Shown piece after piece: positions 8,806 to 18,034 of a DNA stretch of 64,000 bases; position 1 is the stretch's first letter, and every line of letters starts with the position of its first letter. Where the stretch lies: the NCBI GenBank assembly GCA_002356215.1, contig AP017959.1:1426001-1490000 (forward strand), given 5' to 3'. The notes below the pieces were generated by a model. That model was given only the letters and a program-made list of their open reading frames with translations, was not told the DNA's origin and ran no database searches. The DNA is from [Synechococcus] sp. NIES-970. GTDB lineage: Bacteria; Cyanobacteriota; Cyanobacteriia; Cyanobacteriales; MRBY01. The position numbers were made by a program, and so were the translations under genes.

Positions 8806-9210
8806 ATGAAATTTTCTCAAATGGGTGGTATGGTCAGCGGTCTTGGAGTAGGGTTTTTAGGGGCGATCGCCTACCTTACCAATCCCCCCCTCAGCCAATA
8901 TCAAGCATATGCAGGGCAACAAATTGCCACCTATCTGAAAGGTAATGTTTGCGAAAACTCTGGGGACGAGCTTCCCTTTGGCCTGGGCAATGTCCAGGAG
9001 GATATACTCCAGAACTACTGCAACACCTTCGTCGATGTGAGCCAAGCCCAGTTAGGAGAGATTGTCGGCCAGCAGACCAATGTCAACAACTACTTATTTT
9101 TTAGCATTTACTACACAGACATTGCTCTACCAGCACCACTGCCCCGCTACTCTTTTGAGACCATTGGTATTTTTCAGCAGTTTTATACCTACCGCGCCGA
9201 AAAAAGCTAA
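8806..9210 (+). CDS. DUF4359 family protein
   Basis: This is a cyanobacterial protein of unknown function. The 134-aa product starts MKFSQMGGM and has one N-terminal hydrophobic segment (about residues 7-25), either a membrane anchor or an uncleaved signal. It then shows the family pattern NPPLSQYQAYAGQQIATYL, a conserved cysteine pair (NVCEN and LQNYCNTFVD) and a C-terminal FETIGIFQQFYTYRAEKS. The frame is open from a TTG at 8791, but the ATG at 8806 is the better start. Its stop TAA overlaps the stop of the convergent LOG gene in the tetranucleotide CTAA (9207-9210). Family call is from pattern memory, not a search. Confidence 0.8.
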   Translation: MKFSQMGGMVSGLGVGFLGAIAYLTNPPLSQYQAYAGQQIATYLKGNVCENSGDELPFGLGNVQEDILQNYCNTFVDVSQAQLGEIVGQQTNVNNYLFFSIYYTDIALPAPLPRYSFETIGIFQQFYTYRAEKS

Positions 9211-9926
9211 ATTTCGCACTGTCGCCAATCCCCATGGGCAATTTTTAGGTGGGCGATCGCCTCATCGACCGTGGGGACACAGACAGGAATTTCACAATCT
9301 TCCGCATCGGCCATGTGGGGAACCATATGTGCCTTGGCCCAGTCCACTAATTCCGCCCACATATCCCCGACGAGAATGAATGGAGTTTTATGGATTGAGC
9401 GCACTTGGAGTAGCTGCCAAATCATCAAAGCCTCCAAAGCTGTACCAATCCCACCGGGCACAACCACGAAAGCATCAGAAACCAAAACGAAGTGATGTAG
9501 ACGCGAAAAAAAAGTCTGGTGCTGAAATACCTCTTCTACAAACGGATTAACTTCTTGCTCAAAGCCTAAATCTACCCGGATACCAATGGATCTCGTCTGG
9601 TCTTCAGGATCAGCCAGGACACTACCTTCATTGGCTGCTTCCATCAAGCCGGGGCCCCCCCCTGTGACAATGTCACACCCCAAGAGCGTCAACTCACTGG
9701 CAAGGCGACGCACATCTTCATAAAGCGGAGAATCACGGGTAATACGCGCTGAACCAAAAATAGTCACCCGATAGCGGTCGCGCTTTGGGGGTTGAATACT
9801 GCTAAGGCCATTGACCACCTGCCAGAGGGACAGCACTGCTTCCTGAACAATGTCATAGCTCATCCCCTGCTCTGTGAGACTGACAGGGAAACAGGAAGAG
9901 ATTTTGCCGTTAGATTGGTTTTTCAT
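9207..9926 (-). CDS. LOG family (TIGR00730-type) protein
   Basis: The LOG/YvdD family includes cytokinin riboside 5'-monophosphate phosphoribohydrolases and nucleoside-monophosphate hydrolases with a Rossmann-like fold. The sequence shows both defining motifs: TGGGPGLMEAANEG and PGGIGTALEAL. The ATG at 9926 gives 239 aa; the frame is open to 10073 but that would run into the upstream phosphatase gene. An N-terminal extension of about 60 residues precedes the core, which starts at YRVTIFGSARI. True cytokinin-activating function cannot be inferred for a cyanobacterium; a nucleotide-hydrolysing role is the safer guess. It overlaps the convergent DUF4359 gene by four bases. Confidence 0.88.
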   Translation of the reverse strand: MKNQSNGKISSCFPVSLTEQGMSYDIVQEAVLSLWQVVNGLSSIQPPKRDRYRVTIFGSARITRDSPLYEDVRRLASELTLLGCDIVTGGGPGLMEAANEGSVLADPEDQTRSIGIRVDLGFEQEVNPFVEEVFQHQTFFSRLHHFVLVSDAFVVVPGGIGTALEALMIWQLLQVRSIHKTPFILVGDMWAELVDWAKAHMVPHMADAEDCEIPVCVPTVDEAIAHLKIAHGDWRQCEI

Positions 9927-10003
9927 GGTGGTTTTGCCCGGTAATAGGCGTGATTTTACAATATTTCCGCTGGTCTCCCTATGGTACTCTGACGGGCTTG
10001 GGG

Positions 10004-10651
10004 TTAACAGGGCGCTACTTTGACCCCTGGTTCGCTTAAAAAATTTGTTGTGTTTTGCCGCAACCATAACCAACGATCGCCCAGATAGATCACTTGATTG
10101 AGGGCACAGACATCGAGTTTGATAGCCCCCCTATGGCCCAATAGGTAACCGAGGCAAATCCCTAGGGGAACCTGATGACCGACCAGCAAGAGATTCCCAG
10201 AATAGCGCTGGAGTAATCTGTTGAGGGTTTGGATACTGCGTTGCGTTACCTGGGCTTCACTTTCGGGATATTGGGGCGAAATCTGTCCACGATAATGCCG
10301 ATCAACGGTAAAAAGATGGGGAGGGCAAGGTTGAATTTTCGGAGGGCGACTCATCCAGGTGGCATTGTGCCATTCCCCAAGGCCTGGTTCGAGTTTTAGG
10401 GGAAGTCGGAGTGGTGTGGCACAATATTGGGCCGTTTCTAGGGTGCGGCGAAAAGGGGATACAAAAATGTGGTGAATGGATTCCCCGGCGAGGCGATCGC
10501 CTAATTCTTGGCCCTGGCGATGTCCCCGGGGACAAAGGGGGGGATCGTAAGGATAAAGAGCCGTTGTAAACCAAGCTGGCTGCACAAAATCGAGACGGTT
10601 ACCGTGGCGCACCAACCAGATTTTGCGCCCTAATTTTTGGCGCTGAAGCAT
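10004..10651 (-). CDS. Histidine phosphatase superfamily protein
   Basis: This 215-aa protein belongs to the phosphoglycerate mutase-like histidine phosphatases. The catalytic motif RHGNRLD follows a beta strand (KIWLVRHG, about residues 11-18), the second arginine appears in FVSPFRRTLETAQ, and the second histidine in LLLVGHQVPLG. The substrate cannot be told from sequence; relatives act on phosphosugars, phosphoproteins or cobalamin intermediates. It lies upstream of the LOG gene on the same strand with a 77-base gap and 14 bases downstream of the HepT-like gene, so the three may form one transcript. Confidence 0.88.
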   Translation of the reverse strand: MLQRQKLGRKIWLVRHGNRLDFVQPAWFTTALYPYDPPLCPRGHRQGQELGDRLAGESIHHIFVSPFRRTLETAQYCATPLRLPLKLEPGLGEWHNATWMSRPPKIQPCPPHLFTVDRHYRGQISPQYPESEAQVTQRSIQTLNRLLQRYSGNLLLVGHQVPLGICLGYLLGHRGAIKLDVCALNQVIYLGDRWLWLRQNTTNFLSEPGVKVAPC

Positions 10652-10665
10652 CTCTAGTCATGCCC

Positions 10666-11013
10666 CTAGGCATGTAGATTTTCGGGCAGGATGACTTCTA
10701 ATGCTTCTGCCCATACGGGTAAATCATTATGGACAAGATCCCACACAAAAGCGATATTGACCGCCTCGTATTCTTCACTCATAATTCTGGCGATCGCCTC
10801 TAGTTCAAACCAAGGTACCTGGGGTAACTCTGGATGCATCGCCTTCGGAATATTCCGCGCCGCCAGCCCCATGATTTCTAAGCGGCGGATCACCGCATCC
10901 TGCACCACAATATTACCGAGGAACTCCGTCCAATTCATCTCCGCAAGGTAATTAATCGCCAAGCGCGCCGAGATGAGAATATCCAACAGAACCAATGTGT
11001 ACCGATCCGCCAT
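10666..11013 (-). CDS. HepT-like (DUF86) protein lacking the RNase motif, no MntA partner
   Basis: HepT proteins are HEPN-fold toxins that pair with an MntA nucleotidyltransferase antitoxin. The 115-aa product (ATG at 11013, with GAGG six bases upstream) aligns along its whole length with that family: RYTLVLLDILISARLAINYL, AVIRRLEIMGLAARNIP, HPELPQVPWFELEAIARI and VWDLVHNDLP. The family motif R-x4-H-x-Y reads A-RIMS-E-E-Y here, so the arginine and the catalytic histidine are replaced and only the tyrosine remains. No nucleotidyltransferase gene is adjacent. It is probably not an active toxin; a domesticated or structural role is possible. It sits 14 bases upstream of the histidine phosphatase gene. 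Confidence 0.75.
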   Translation of the reverse strand: MADRYTLVLLDILISARLAINYLAEMNWTEFLGNIVVQDAVIRRLEIMGLAARNIPKAMHPELPQVPWFELEAIARIMSEEYEAVNIAFVWDLVHNDLPVWAEALEVILPENLHA

Positions 11014-11125
11014 GAAAAACCTCAAGATAAGCTCCGGGTGGAGTAGTAAATCGTTATAGTGGATAGAATGATCACTTACAAAGTATCGCCTTGGTGGAGC
11101 TGTTGTTTCCCATAGATATGCACCA

Positions 11126-11683
11126 ATGAAACGTACAAACCGTTCCCGTTATGATCGCCCCTCCTATGACCGGCCTCGGTATCCAGAACGGGAGCCCAAA
11201 AAACCTTTTTTTGACTTTAACTACGCTACCCTGGCGCTCATTGGAGGGATCTTTGTCCTGGGGATCGTCGTCGGCATTGGCTTTAGCTCCAGTACTAATC
11301 TTAACCCGACAAGTATTGATTCTCGCTTGGAAATTGATCGTCAGGCCCCCGACGCCGAACTCTGTCAACAATTTGGCGCCAGCGCCATTGTGACGAATAT
11401 GAAAGTCTTTGTCACCCTCAGCCCGTTTAACGTCTTTATCACTCAACCTCAAATGCAGCCAGGCTGCGTTCTGCGGCAAAATAACTGGACAATTTTAGAA
11501 CGACAAAATCTCGTTACCTCAGAACAGGTCAATGACTGTAAGCGCCGGATGAATACCTTTGGCTACACCGGTAGCCTCCAGGGTTCCCCGAGTATTAACT
11601 GCATTTACCAAAATGATGCGGCGGGTAACCTCTTTTTAAACCAACCTGGCACCACGGCCGCCCCAGAATCTGAACGTTTTTAG
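11126..11683 (+). CDS. DUF3172 family membrane protein
   Basis: This is a cyanobacterial protein of unknown function. The 185-aa product begins with an Arg/Tyr/Pro-rich repeat-like N-terminus (RYDRPSYDRPRYPEREPKKP) and has one transmembrane helix at about residues 33-55 (TLALIGGIFVLGIVVGIGFSS). A conserved domain follows with paired cysteines (ELCQQFGAS, PGCVLRQNNW, NDCKRRM, INCIYQND). The positively charged N-terminus predicts a cytoplasmic N-terminus and an exported domain. The ATG at 11126 is the natural start. It is followed 77 bases later by glmS on the same strand. Confidence 0.82.
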   Translation: MKRTNRSRYDRPSYDRPRYPEREPKKPFFDFNYATLALIGGIFVLGIVVGIGFSSSTNLNPTSIDSRLEIDRQAPDAELCQQFGASAIVTNMKVFVTLSPFNVFITQPQMQPGCVLRQNNWTILERQNLVTSEQVNDCKRRMNTFGYTGSLQGSPSINCIYQNDAAGNLFLNQPGTTAAPESERF

Positions 11684-11760
11684 GGTGTAAAAACAGAAAT
11701 TTCTAGAAAAGGATCATAGGATAGTAACGGCTTATTTTTCTTGTAAGGAGGCCTGCTTTT

Positions 11761-13632
11761 ATGTGTGGCATTGTGGGTTATTTAGGAACACAAGCGGCAA
11801 CGGATATCCTTATTTCAGGCCTAGAGCGTCTGGAGTATCGGGGCTATGATTCGGCAGGAATCGCCACCATTTGGGATGAAAAACTCCATTCTGTACGCGC
11901 GAAGGGGAAACTCTACCATCTCCGGGAAAAGCTCGAAGGAAATAGCACACCCTCAACCATTGGCATTGGCCACACCCGCTGGGCCACCCATGGCAAACCC
12001 GAAGAACATAATGCTCACCCCCACCTCGACATGTCCCAACGGGTGGCCGTTGTGCAAAATGGCATTGTCGAAAATTACCGGGAACTGCGGGAAGAACTCC
12101 AGGGAAAAGGTTACGTTTTTCTGTCAGAAACGGATACGGAGGTGATCCCCCACCTGATCGCCGATCTACTCCAAGGCACCAAACACGAACCGGATCCGCT
12201 CTTGGTCGCTGTGCGCCAAGCGGTAAAACGTCTAGAGGGGGCCTTTGCGATCGCCGTCATCTGTGCCGACTATCCCGACGAACTGATCGTTGCCCGCCAG
12301 CAAGCCCCCCTCACCCTTGGTTTCGGCCAGGGAGAATTTTTCTGTGCCTCGGATATTACGGCCTTGATTCCCCACACCAGGGCAGTGCTGACCTTGGAAA
12401 ATGGGGAAATGGCCCGGATGACTCCCCTAGGGATGGAGATTTATAATTTTGCGGGCGATCGCCTCAAGAAAACCCCCCGCACCCTCGACTGGAACCCAGG
12501 CCAAGTCGAAAAACAGGGCTTTCGTCACTACATGCTCAAGGAAATCCACGAGCAGCCGGCGGTGGTGCGCACAAACCTCGAAGTGTATCTCAACCCAGAG
12601 GCCGCCCACCCGATTAATCTAGGCATTAACCCCCCAGAATTTCTCGACAACATTGACCATATCCAGATTGTCGCCTGTGGTACCAGTTGGCATGCGAGCC
12701 TTGTGGGGAAATATCTTCTGGAACAACTAGCTGGCATTCCCACGTTTGTCTACTATGCCTCAGAATTTCGTTATTCCCCTTCCCCACTGATCCCCAATAC
12801 CCTCACCATTGGGGTAACGCAGTCAGGGGAAACCGCCGATACGATCGCCGCCCTGGAGATGGAAAAGGAACGGCGTCTCCACCAGGCTGAACAATATCAA
12901 CCCCGGCTCCTCGGGATCACCAACCGCTCCGAAAGTACGATCACCCACATCGTCGATCAAGTGCTCTATACCCATGCAGGGATTGAAATTGGTGTGGCCG
13001 CCACCAAAACTTTCACTGCCCAATTGATGAGCTTTTATTGCCTCGCTCTAGAATTGGCAGCCCGGCGCCAAACCCTTGCCCCCGAAAAATTCCAGGGCAT
13101 TATCACCGGGTTACAGCAGATTCCGACTCAAATTGAATCTATCTTGGCGGAACAGGAAAAAAGCATCGAAGAACTGGCCCACAATTTCAGCGATACCCAG
13201 GACTTTATCTTTATCGGCCGGGGCATTAATTTCCCCATCGCCCTTGAAGGGGCCCTCAAACTCAAGGAAATTAGCTATATCCATGCCGAGGGTTATCCCG
13301 CTGGAGAAATGAAACATGGCCCCATTGCTCTCCTCGATGCCAAGGTGCCAGTGGTGGCGATCGCCATGCCAGGAGAGATCTACGAAAAAGTAATTTCCAA
13401 TGCCCAGGAAGCCAAGGCCAGGGATGCTCTACTGATCGGTGTGACAGCCCTCGGCGACCCAGAGGCGGCCCACACCTTTGACGAAATTTTGCCGGTGGCA
13501 GCGGTGGATGAAATTTTATCGCCCCTGTTGGCCGTAATCCCGTTACAGTTGCTCTCTTATCACATCGCCGCGCGGCGTGGTTTAGATGTGGATCAACCCC
13601 GGAACCTCGCTAAATCCGTCACGGTGGAATAA
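11761..13632 (+). CDS. glmS: Glutamine--fructose-6-phosphate aminotransferase (isomerizing)
   Basis: GlmS makes glucosamine 6-phosphate from fructose 6-phosphate and glutamine, the entry to peptidoglycan and lipopolysaccharide amino sugars. The 623-aa protein has the N-terminal nucleophile cysteine (MCGIVGYLG), the glutaminase motifs TRWATHGKP and QNGIVENY, then two SIS domains (ACGTSWHASLVGKYLLEQL and FIGRGINFPIALEGALKLKE), and the C-terminal DQPRNLAKSVTVE. A strong AAGGAGG (11745-11751) lies nine bases before the ATG. No glmS ribozyme-like leader is visible in the 77 bases upstream. Confidence 0.97.
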   Translation: MCGIVGYLGTQAATDILISGLERLEYRGYDSAGIATIWDEKLHSVRAKGKLYHLREKLEGNSTPSTIGIGHTRWATHGKPEEHNAHPHLDMSQRVAVVQNGIVENYRELREELQGKGYVFLSETDTEVIPHLIADLLQGTKHEPDPLLVAVRQAVKRLEGAFAIAVICADYPDELIVARQQAPLTLGFGQGEFFCASDITALIPHTRAVLTLENGEMARMTPLGMEIYNFAGDRLKKTPRTLDWNPGQVEKQGFRHYMLKEIHEQPAVVRTNLEVYLNPEAAHPINLGINPPEFLDNIDHIQIVACGTSWHASLVGKYLLEQLAGIPTFVYYASEFRYSPSPLIPNTLTIGVTQSGETADTIAALEMEKERRLHQAEQYQPRLLGITNRSESTITHIVDQVLYTHAGIEIGVAATKTFTAQLMSFYCLALELAARRQTLAPEKFQGIITGLQQIPTQIESILAEQEKSIEELAHNFSDTQDFIFIGRGINFPIALEGALKLKEISYIHAEGYPAGEMKHGPIALLDAKVPVVAIAMPGEIYEKVISNAQEAKARDALLIGVTALGDPEAAHTFDEILPVAAVDEILSPLLAVIPLQLLSYHIAARRGLDVDQPRNLAKSVTVE

Positions 13633-13727
13633 CTGAAATCCAATAATTTTCTTTAGGGGGCGATCGCCTCTTTTTTTTGCCCAGATGTTGGCCCCAGATT
13701 CTTTGCCTTTTCCAGGAGCGATTGATT

Positions 13728-14738
13728 ATGATCAGTGGGTTCGTTCAACTGTTTAGGAAGCAACCCCCTGTGAAACTGGCCTTTATCCTTGACCCGATCG
13801 CCAACCTTGATCCCTGCCACGATACCACGGTGGCTTTTATGGAGGCGGCGCAGCTCCTTGGCCATGAGGTCTGGATTACCAGCATCGAACAGTTGAGCAT
13901 CAAAGATCATCAGGCTTGGGCGACGCTCCAGGCGGTGGAACTGACCCCTGTGCGCCTAGAAAATAGCCTCTGGGTGGCCGAAAAAGAATGGTTTCGCCTC
14001 GGGGAGCGGCAATTTTTGCCCTTAACAGAGATGAATGCGGTCTTTATGCGCACTGACCCCCCCGTCACCTCGGCCTATCTTTACGCCACCTACATTTTGG
14101 ATTTGCTCACCGCCACTAAAACTCTGGTGTTAAACAATCCCCAAGGGATCCGGGCCGCCAATGAAAAACTCTATGCCCTGCGTTTCCCGACGGTGATCCC
14201 CGAGAGCATTATCACCACAGAAAAGGCCGTAGCCCGGCAGTTCATCGAAGCGAAAGGAAAGGCCGTGATCAAACCCCTCGGTGGTAAAGCTGGGGAAGGG
14301 ATTTTGTTGATCGAAAAAGGCGATCGCAATTTTAATTCCCTCTTGGAAATTAGCACCAAACAGGGCACAGAACCGGTGATGGTGCAGGAATTTCTGCCAG
14401 CAGCAAAAGATGGCGACAAACGTTTGATCGTCCTCGATGGGGAGCCCATTGGTGCGGTCAATCGCATTCCCACAGGGGATGATTTTCGGGGCAATATGGC
14501 CGTCGGGGGTCGCATCGCCCAGGTGGAGATCACGGCGCGCGATCGCGAAATTGCAGCGACCTTGGCCCCGCAACTCAGGGCCGATGGGCTGTATTTCGTC
14601 GGCCTTGATATTATTGGCGGCTATGTGACGGAGGTGAACGTAACCAGCCCCACCGGGGTGCGGGAAGCGGATCGCCTCGATGGGGTTTCCCTCGGGAAAC
14701 AGGTGATCGAGTGGGTGGCGGCGAGAACCTCCTCCTAA
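13728..14738 (+). CDS. gshB: Glutathione synthetase
   Basis: GshB joins gamma-glutamylcysteine and glycine in an ATP-dependent step, the second of glutathione synthesis. The protein (336 aa from the ATG at 13728, preceded by AGGAG at 13713) shows the prokaryotic N-terminal domain (LAFILDPIANLDPCHDTTVAFM) and ATP-grasp elements (AVIKPLGGKAGEGILLI, PVMVQEFLPAAKDGDKRLIVLDGE). The C-terminal glycine-rich GLDIIGGYVTEVNVTSPTG is also present. An upstream in-frame codon at 13677 is less likely because it overlaps a HIP1/T-run region. Separated from glmS by 95 bases. Confidence 0.95.
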   Translation: MISGFVQLFRKQPPVKLAFILDPIANLDPCHDTTVAFMEAAQLLGHEVWITSIEQLSIKDHQAWATLQAVELTPVRLENSLWVAEKEWFRLGERQFLPLTEMNAVFMRTDPPVTSAYLYATYILDLLTATKTLVLNNPQGIRAANEKLYALRFPTVIPESIITTEKAVARQFIEAKGKAVIKPLGGKAGEGILLIEKGDRNFNSLLEISTKQGTEPVMVQEFLPAAKDGDKRLIVLDGEPIGAVNRIPTGDDFRGNMAVGGRIAQVEITARDREIAATLAPQLRADGLYFVGLDIIGGYVTEVNVTSPTGVREADRLDGVSLGKQVIEWVAARTSS

Positions 14739-14792
14739 ATCCCTGTTCACAAGGAAGACTGGATTTTTCTAAATTCCCTCTGTCTCACAAAT

Positions 14793-15893
14793 CTAGCGGG
14801 CGCCGTCAGCATTGAGAACTTCAGTGATCAGGTCGGCACTCACCTGGTCAGTGATGATGACTTCACCGATTTTGGTTGGCAGAATAAAGCGTACTTTGCC
14901 AGATTTCACCTTTTTGTCACTCTGGAGGGTGTCGAGAATGGCGGCGATCGCCAAATCATTAGGACATTCTGTCGGGAGCCCAGCTTTTTTGATCAACGCG
15001 TCCTGGCGTTGGGTTTCTGCCGCTGTCCAGAGATTCATCCGGGTGGCGATCGCCCCCGCTAGGGCCATACCAATGGCCACCCCTTCCCCATGGACAAAAG
15101 TTTCATAGTGGGTCAAACTTTCGACGGCATGGCCGAGGGTGTGGCCGTAGTTCAAAATTGCCCGCAAGCCCGATTCCCGTTCATCTTGGCTCACCACTTC
15201 TGCCTTCGCTCGACAGGAGCGCTCAAGAATCAGATCCAACAGGTCTGGATCAATGGTTTCGTAACGATCAATCTCCTCGGCGGCTTCGAGCTTGGTGAAT
15301 AAATCTGCATCCCAAATAACGCCATATTTAATCACTTCTGCCATCCCCGCCCGAAATTCTCGCACCGGCAGGGTCTTTAAGACCGTCGGATCGATGAGGA
15401 CAAATTTCGGTTGGTAGAAAGCCCCAATTAAGTTTTTCCCCTGGGGATGGTTCACTCCCGTTTTACCACCGACGGAAGCGTCCACCATTGCCAGTAAAGT
15501 GGTAGGAACCTGAACAAAGTTAATTCCCCGGAGCCAAGTGGCTGCCGCAAATCCGGTCATATCACCAATCACACCACCCCCAAGGGCGAGCATCGTTGAA
15601 GCGCGTTCAAGGCGATTTTCGAGGGCCGTGTCGTAGATTTTTTCGATGGAGGCGAGATGTTTGTGCTGTTCCCCTGCTGGAATTAGGTGGGTGAACACAT
15701 CAAAACCAGCGGCTTGGAGAGATTTTGCTACCGTTTCGCCATAGTAGCTATAGATCTCCGGGTTGGAGACAATCAGAATTTTTTGGCCGAGTTTGAGGGG
15801 GCTGAGAAATGCGCCAATCTGACCTAGCCCCCCTTTGGCGATCGCAATATTGTAGCTATTTTCTCCCAGTTCTACCCGCGTTGTTGCGTCCAT
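14793..15893 (-). CDS. aroB: 3-dehydroquinate synthase
   Basis: AroB converts DAHP to 3-dehydroquinate, the second step of the shikimate pathway, using NAD and a divalent metal. The 366-aa protein has the NAD-binding [21 protein letters not shown] and [19 protein letters not shown] motifs, and the metal-ligand segments ([30 protein letters not shown]). ATG at 15893 ([10 protein letters not shown]) matches the usual N-terminus; a TTG 24 bases upstream with a GAGG near it is an alternative. Convergent with gshB, 54 bases away. Confidence 0.96.
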   Translation of the reverse strand: MDATTRVELGENSYNIAIAKGGLGQIGAFLSPLKLGQKILIVSNPEIYSYYGETVAKSLQAAGFDVFTHLIPAGEQHKHLASIEKIYDTALENRLERASTMLALGGGVIGDMTGFAAATWLRGINFVQVPTTLLAMVDASVGGKTGVNHPQGKNLIGAFYQPKFVLIDPTVLKTLPVREFRAGMAEVIKYGVIWDADLFTKLEAAEEIDRYETIDPDLLDLILERSCRAKAEVVSQDERESGLRAILNYGHTLGHAVESLTHYETFVHGEGVAIGMALAGAIATRMNLWTAAETQRQDALIKKAGLPTECPNDLAIAAILDTLQSDKKVKSGKVRFILPTKIGEVIITDQVSADLITEVLNADGAR

Positions 15894-16019
15894 AATGTTT
15901 TGACGTAATTTCCTCAAAAAACTCGTTACCTAGGGGGGTATTTTACCCCACTGGTATCGCAATGCTAGGCAGAAATAGGGGGCGATCGCCTTTTTTGGCT
16001 TAACCTTGCAAAGCAGTCA

Positions 16020-16544
16020 CTAGTTTAAACTCCAGGCAACATTGCCTTCATCATCTTCCGCCGTCACTTGTACCGTGGCAGACTCTCCATTGCCATCGTT
16101 GGCCGTGGCTGTACATTCAAAACTTTCACCAGTCAACAAGACGCGGTAAGGCCCTCCACAGTCAATGGTTGTTTCGATTCCCAATTGCTCCACAATCCCT
16201 TGGGCAATCTGAGTTTCGAGGGCTTCGGCAGAAATTAGACCCCGGAGATTATTTAGACCTTCGTCAGCATTCCAGTTGACGTTCCCCTCATCGTCATTTT
16301 GAGTCACCTGAATCGGTAAAGTTTGGCCGCCTTCGAGGGTGGCTTCACAGGCAAAAACGTTACCCGCTTCGATCGCCTGATCTTCAGGACAGGTGATATC
16401 CGTAGCAACAAGGCCAGTTTGATCCGTGAGCCCCTGGGAAATTTCTGTTTCTAGCTTTTCGGCATCCAGGGTAAGGGTACAGCCCGTAAGGGCGATCGCC
16501 GTGAATGCAGAGGCTGTAATCGAAACAATTGTGGCGTTTTTCAT
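16020..16544 (-). CDS. Lipoprotein with two tandem DUF4333-type domains
   Basis: The 174-aa product begins with a classic lipoprotein signal (MKNATIVSITASAFTAIALTGC, lipobox LTGC, about residues 18-22) and should be membrane-anchored and exported. The mature part contains two similar units. Each starts with an amphipathic helix (AEKLETEISQGLTDQTG and AEALETQIAQGIVEQLG), has a cysteine pair, and closes with DDEGNVNWN or DDEGNVAWSLN. This matches the DUF4333 pattern, duplicated. An in-frame ATG at 16616 exists, but the signal peptide fits only the 16544 start. Function unknown. It lies upstream of aroB on the same strand. Confidence 0.8.
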   Translation of the reverse strand: MKNATIVSITASAFTAIALTGCTLTLDAEKLETEISQGLTDQTGLVATDITCPEDQAIEAGNVFACEATLEGGQTLPIQVTQNDDEGNVNWNADEGLNNLRGLISAEALETQIAQGIVEQLGIETTIDCGGPYRVLLTGESFECTATANDGNGESATVQVTAEDDEGNVAWSLN

Positions 16545-16744
16545 GGTGGAAATGACAGAAAGTAGAGAAAAATAGCGAATCAAAATTTTGACAATCTGAG
16601 ATGAAGTATTCGCCATTGTAATGATTCGGGAAACACAGATTTCATTGCTTATTATTTTTTAAGCATTGTGGGGGCTGTCAGGGTTGGAGTAGCTTCGTTT
16701 CGTACATACAATTGAGAGCCTTGGCAAAAAGGGAGACTGCTGGC

Positions 16745-17935
16745 GTGAAATGGGGTTTCAGAAAAGGAGACCATGGGGCGATCGCCCAAAATTTAACAAC
16801 CCTCTGGTATTTGCGGGGGTTTGAATCGGCCTGGTTTCCGATTCCGGTGATTGTGCTGTTCTATGAGGCTCAGGGTTTGTCTCTGTCCCAGGCGGTATTG
16901 CTCAAGGCGATTTTATCGGCGGCGATCTTTGTGGGAGAAGTGCCTTCTGGGTATTTTGCCGATCGCTTTGGCCGCAAACAGGCCTTAGTGCTCGGTGCTT
17001 TCCTCTGGTTGGTCGGCTGGCTGATTTATTGCACCCAGGGCAGTTTCTCTTGGTTTGCGGTTGCGGAAATTTTGGCGGGTCTCGGCGGCAGTTTCGTCTC
17101 TGGGGCCGACAGTGCGATCGCCTACGATAGCTTGCTATGCCTCGACCAAGCGAAAAGATATGGTGCTTGGGAAGGAAAAGGGGTCGCAATCATGGGCATC
17201 ACTGAGGCCATTTGTGGTTTGGTGGGCGCTTGGGTGGCCCAATGGGATCTGCGTTATCCGTTTTATCTCCAAACCCTCTGTATTGCCGCCTACCTATTGT
17301 TCGCCCTCACCCTGCGAGAACCGCCACGACAACAGGCAAAAACTTCGGGTTGGCGGCCCCTGCTCCAGGATATTCGCCATCTTTTTCAAACCAGGCGATC
17401 GCTCCGGTGGCTCTTGCTTTTCTCGGCGGCCCTCAGCTGTGGTTCTTTTTTGGTGGTGTGGGTCTCCCAGGAATATCTCGTTGTTAGGGGTTTGAGCGTG
17501 GCCCAATTGGGTTGGGCATGGCTGCTGTTCCATGGGGCGATGGCAGTGGTGTCGTGGCAGGTGGAAACCCTGGTGCGTTGGTTCACTTACAAAAAATTAT
17601 TTGCTCTACTGCCTGGCTTGATGGCGATCGCCTACGTTGCGATGGGTCTGGTTGGGAATCTCTGGGGTATTTTGCTGATTGTGACAGTGTACTTAGTGCG
17701 GGGCTGTAATACGCCCTTGGTGCTGAGTTACCTCAACGATCGCGTCCCCTCAAGCCTCAGGGCGACCCTGATTTCCCTGAACAGTTTTGCGTTTCGCCTC
17801 CTGTTTATCCTGCTTGCGGCGATCGCCAATGGTGCCACTGCCCTCTGGGGCCTCAATGGCGGCCTAATCATCGTCGGCCTTGTTGTGGGGGCCACGGCTT
17901 TCTACGGTTACTGGAAATTGCGCCCCTCCCTCTAG
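16745..17935 (+). CDS. Major facilitator superfamily transporter
   Basis: This is an integral membrane transporter of about 396 aa with roughly 12 hydrophobic segments. The loop after the second helix carries the MFS signature (GEVPSGYFADRFGRKQALV, about residues 65-85). No substrate can be assigned. I prefer the GTG at 16745, which has GGGAG nine bases upstream, over an upstream in-frame TTG at 16712. The gene stands alone: the 200 bases upstream separate it from the divergent DUF4333 lipoprotein, and 99 bases separate it from the convergent exported protein. Confidence 0.85.
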   Translation: MKWGFRKGDHGAIAQNLTTLWYLRGFESAWFPIPVIVLFYEAQGLSLSQAVLLKAILSAAIFVGEVPSGYFADRFGRKQALVLGAFLWLVGWLIYCTQGSFSWFAVAEILAGLGGSFVSGADSAIAYDSLLCLDQAKRYGAWEGKGVAIMGITEAICGLVGAWVAQWDLRYPFYLQTLCIAAYLLFALTLREPPRQQAKTSGWRPLLQDIRHLFQTRRSLRWLLLFSAALSCGSFLVVWVSQEYLVVRGLSVAQLGWAWLLFHGAMAVVSWQVETLVRWFTYKKLFALLPGLMAIAYVAMGLVGNLWGILLIVTVYLVRGCNTPLVLSYLNDRVPSSLRATLISLNSFAFRLLFILLAAIANGATALWGLNGGLIIVGLVVGATAFYGYWKLRPSL

Positions 17936-18034
17936 GCCAACCAGTCCACTCAAGGCTTAAAGAAAAATGGGCGATCGCCCTGGCCGAAAACACCAGCGCT
18001 TGTGCTAGGTAACGAGATAAAAAATATTTCGTCC

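Noticed and set aside
9207-9926. Reading the LOG-family gene as a cytokinin-activating enzyme
   Set aside because: The motifs identify only the fold family; bacterial members often hydrolyse other nucleotides.
10666-11013. HepT/MntA toxin-antitoxin system
   Set aside because: The catalytic arginine and histidine are replaced and no antitoxin gene is adjacent, so an active system is not supported.
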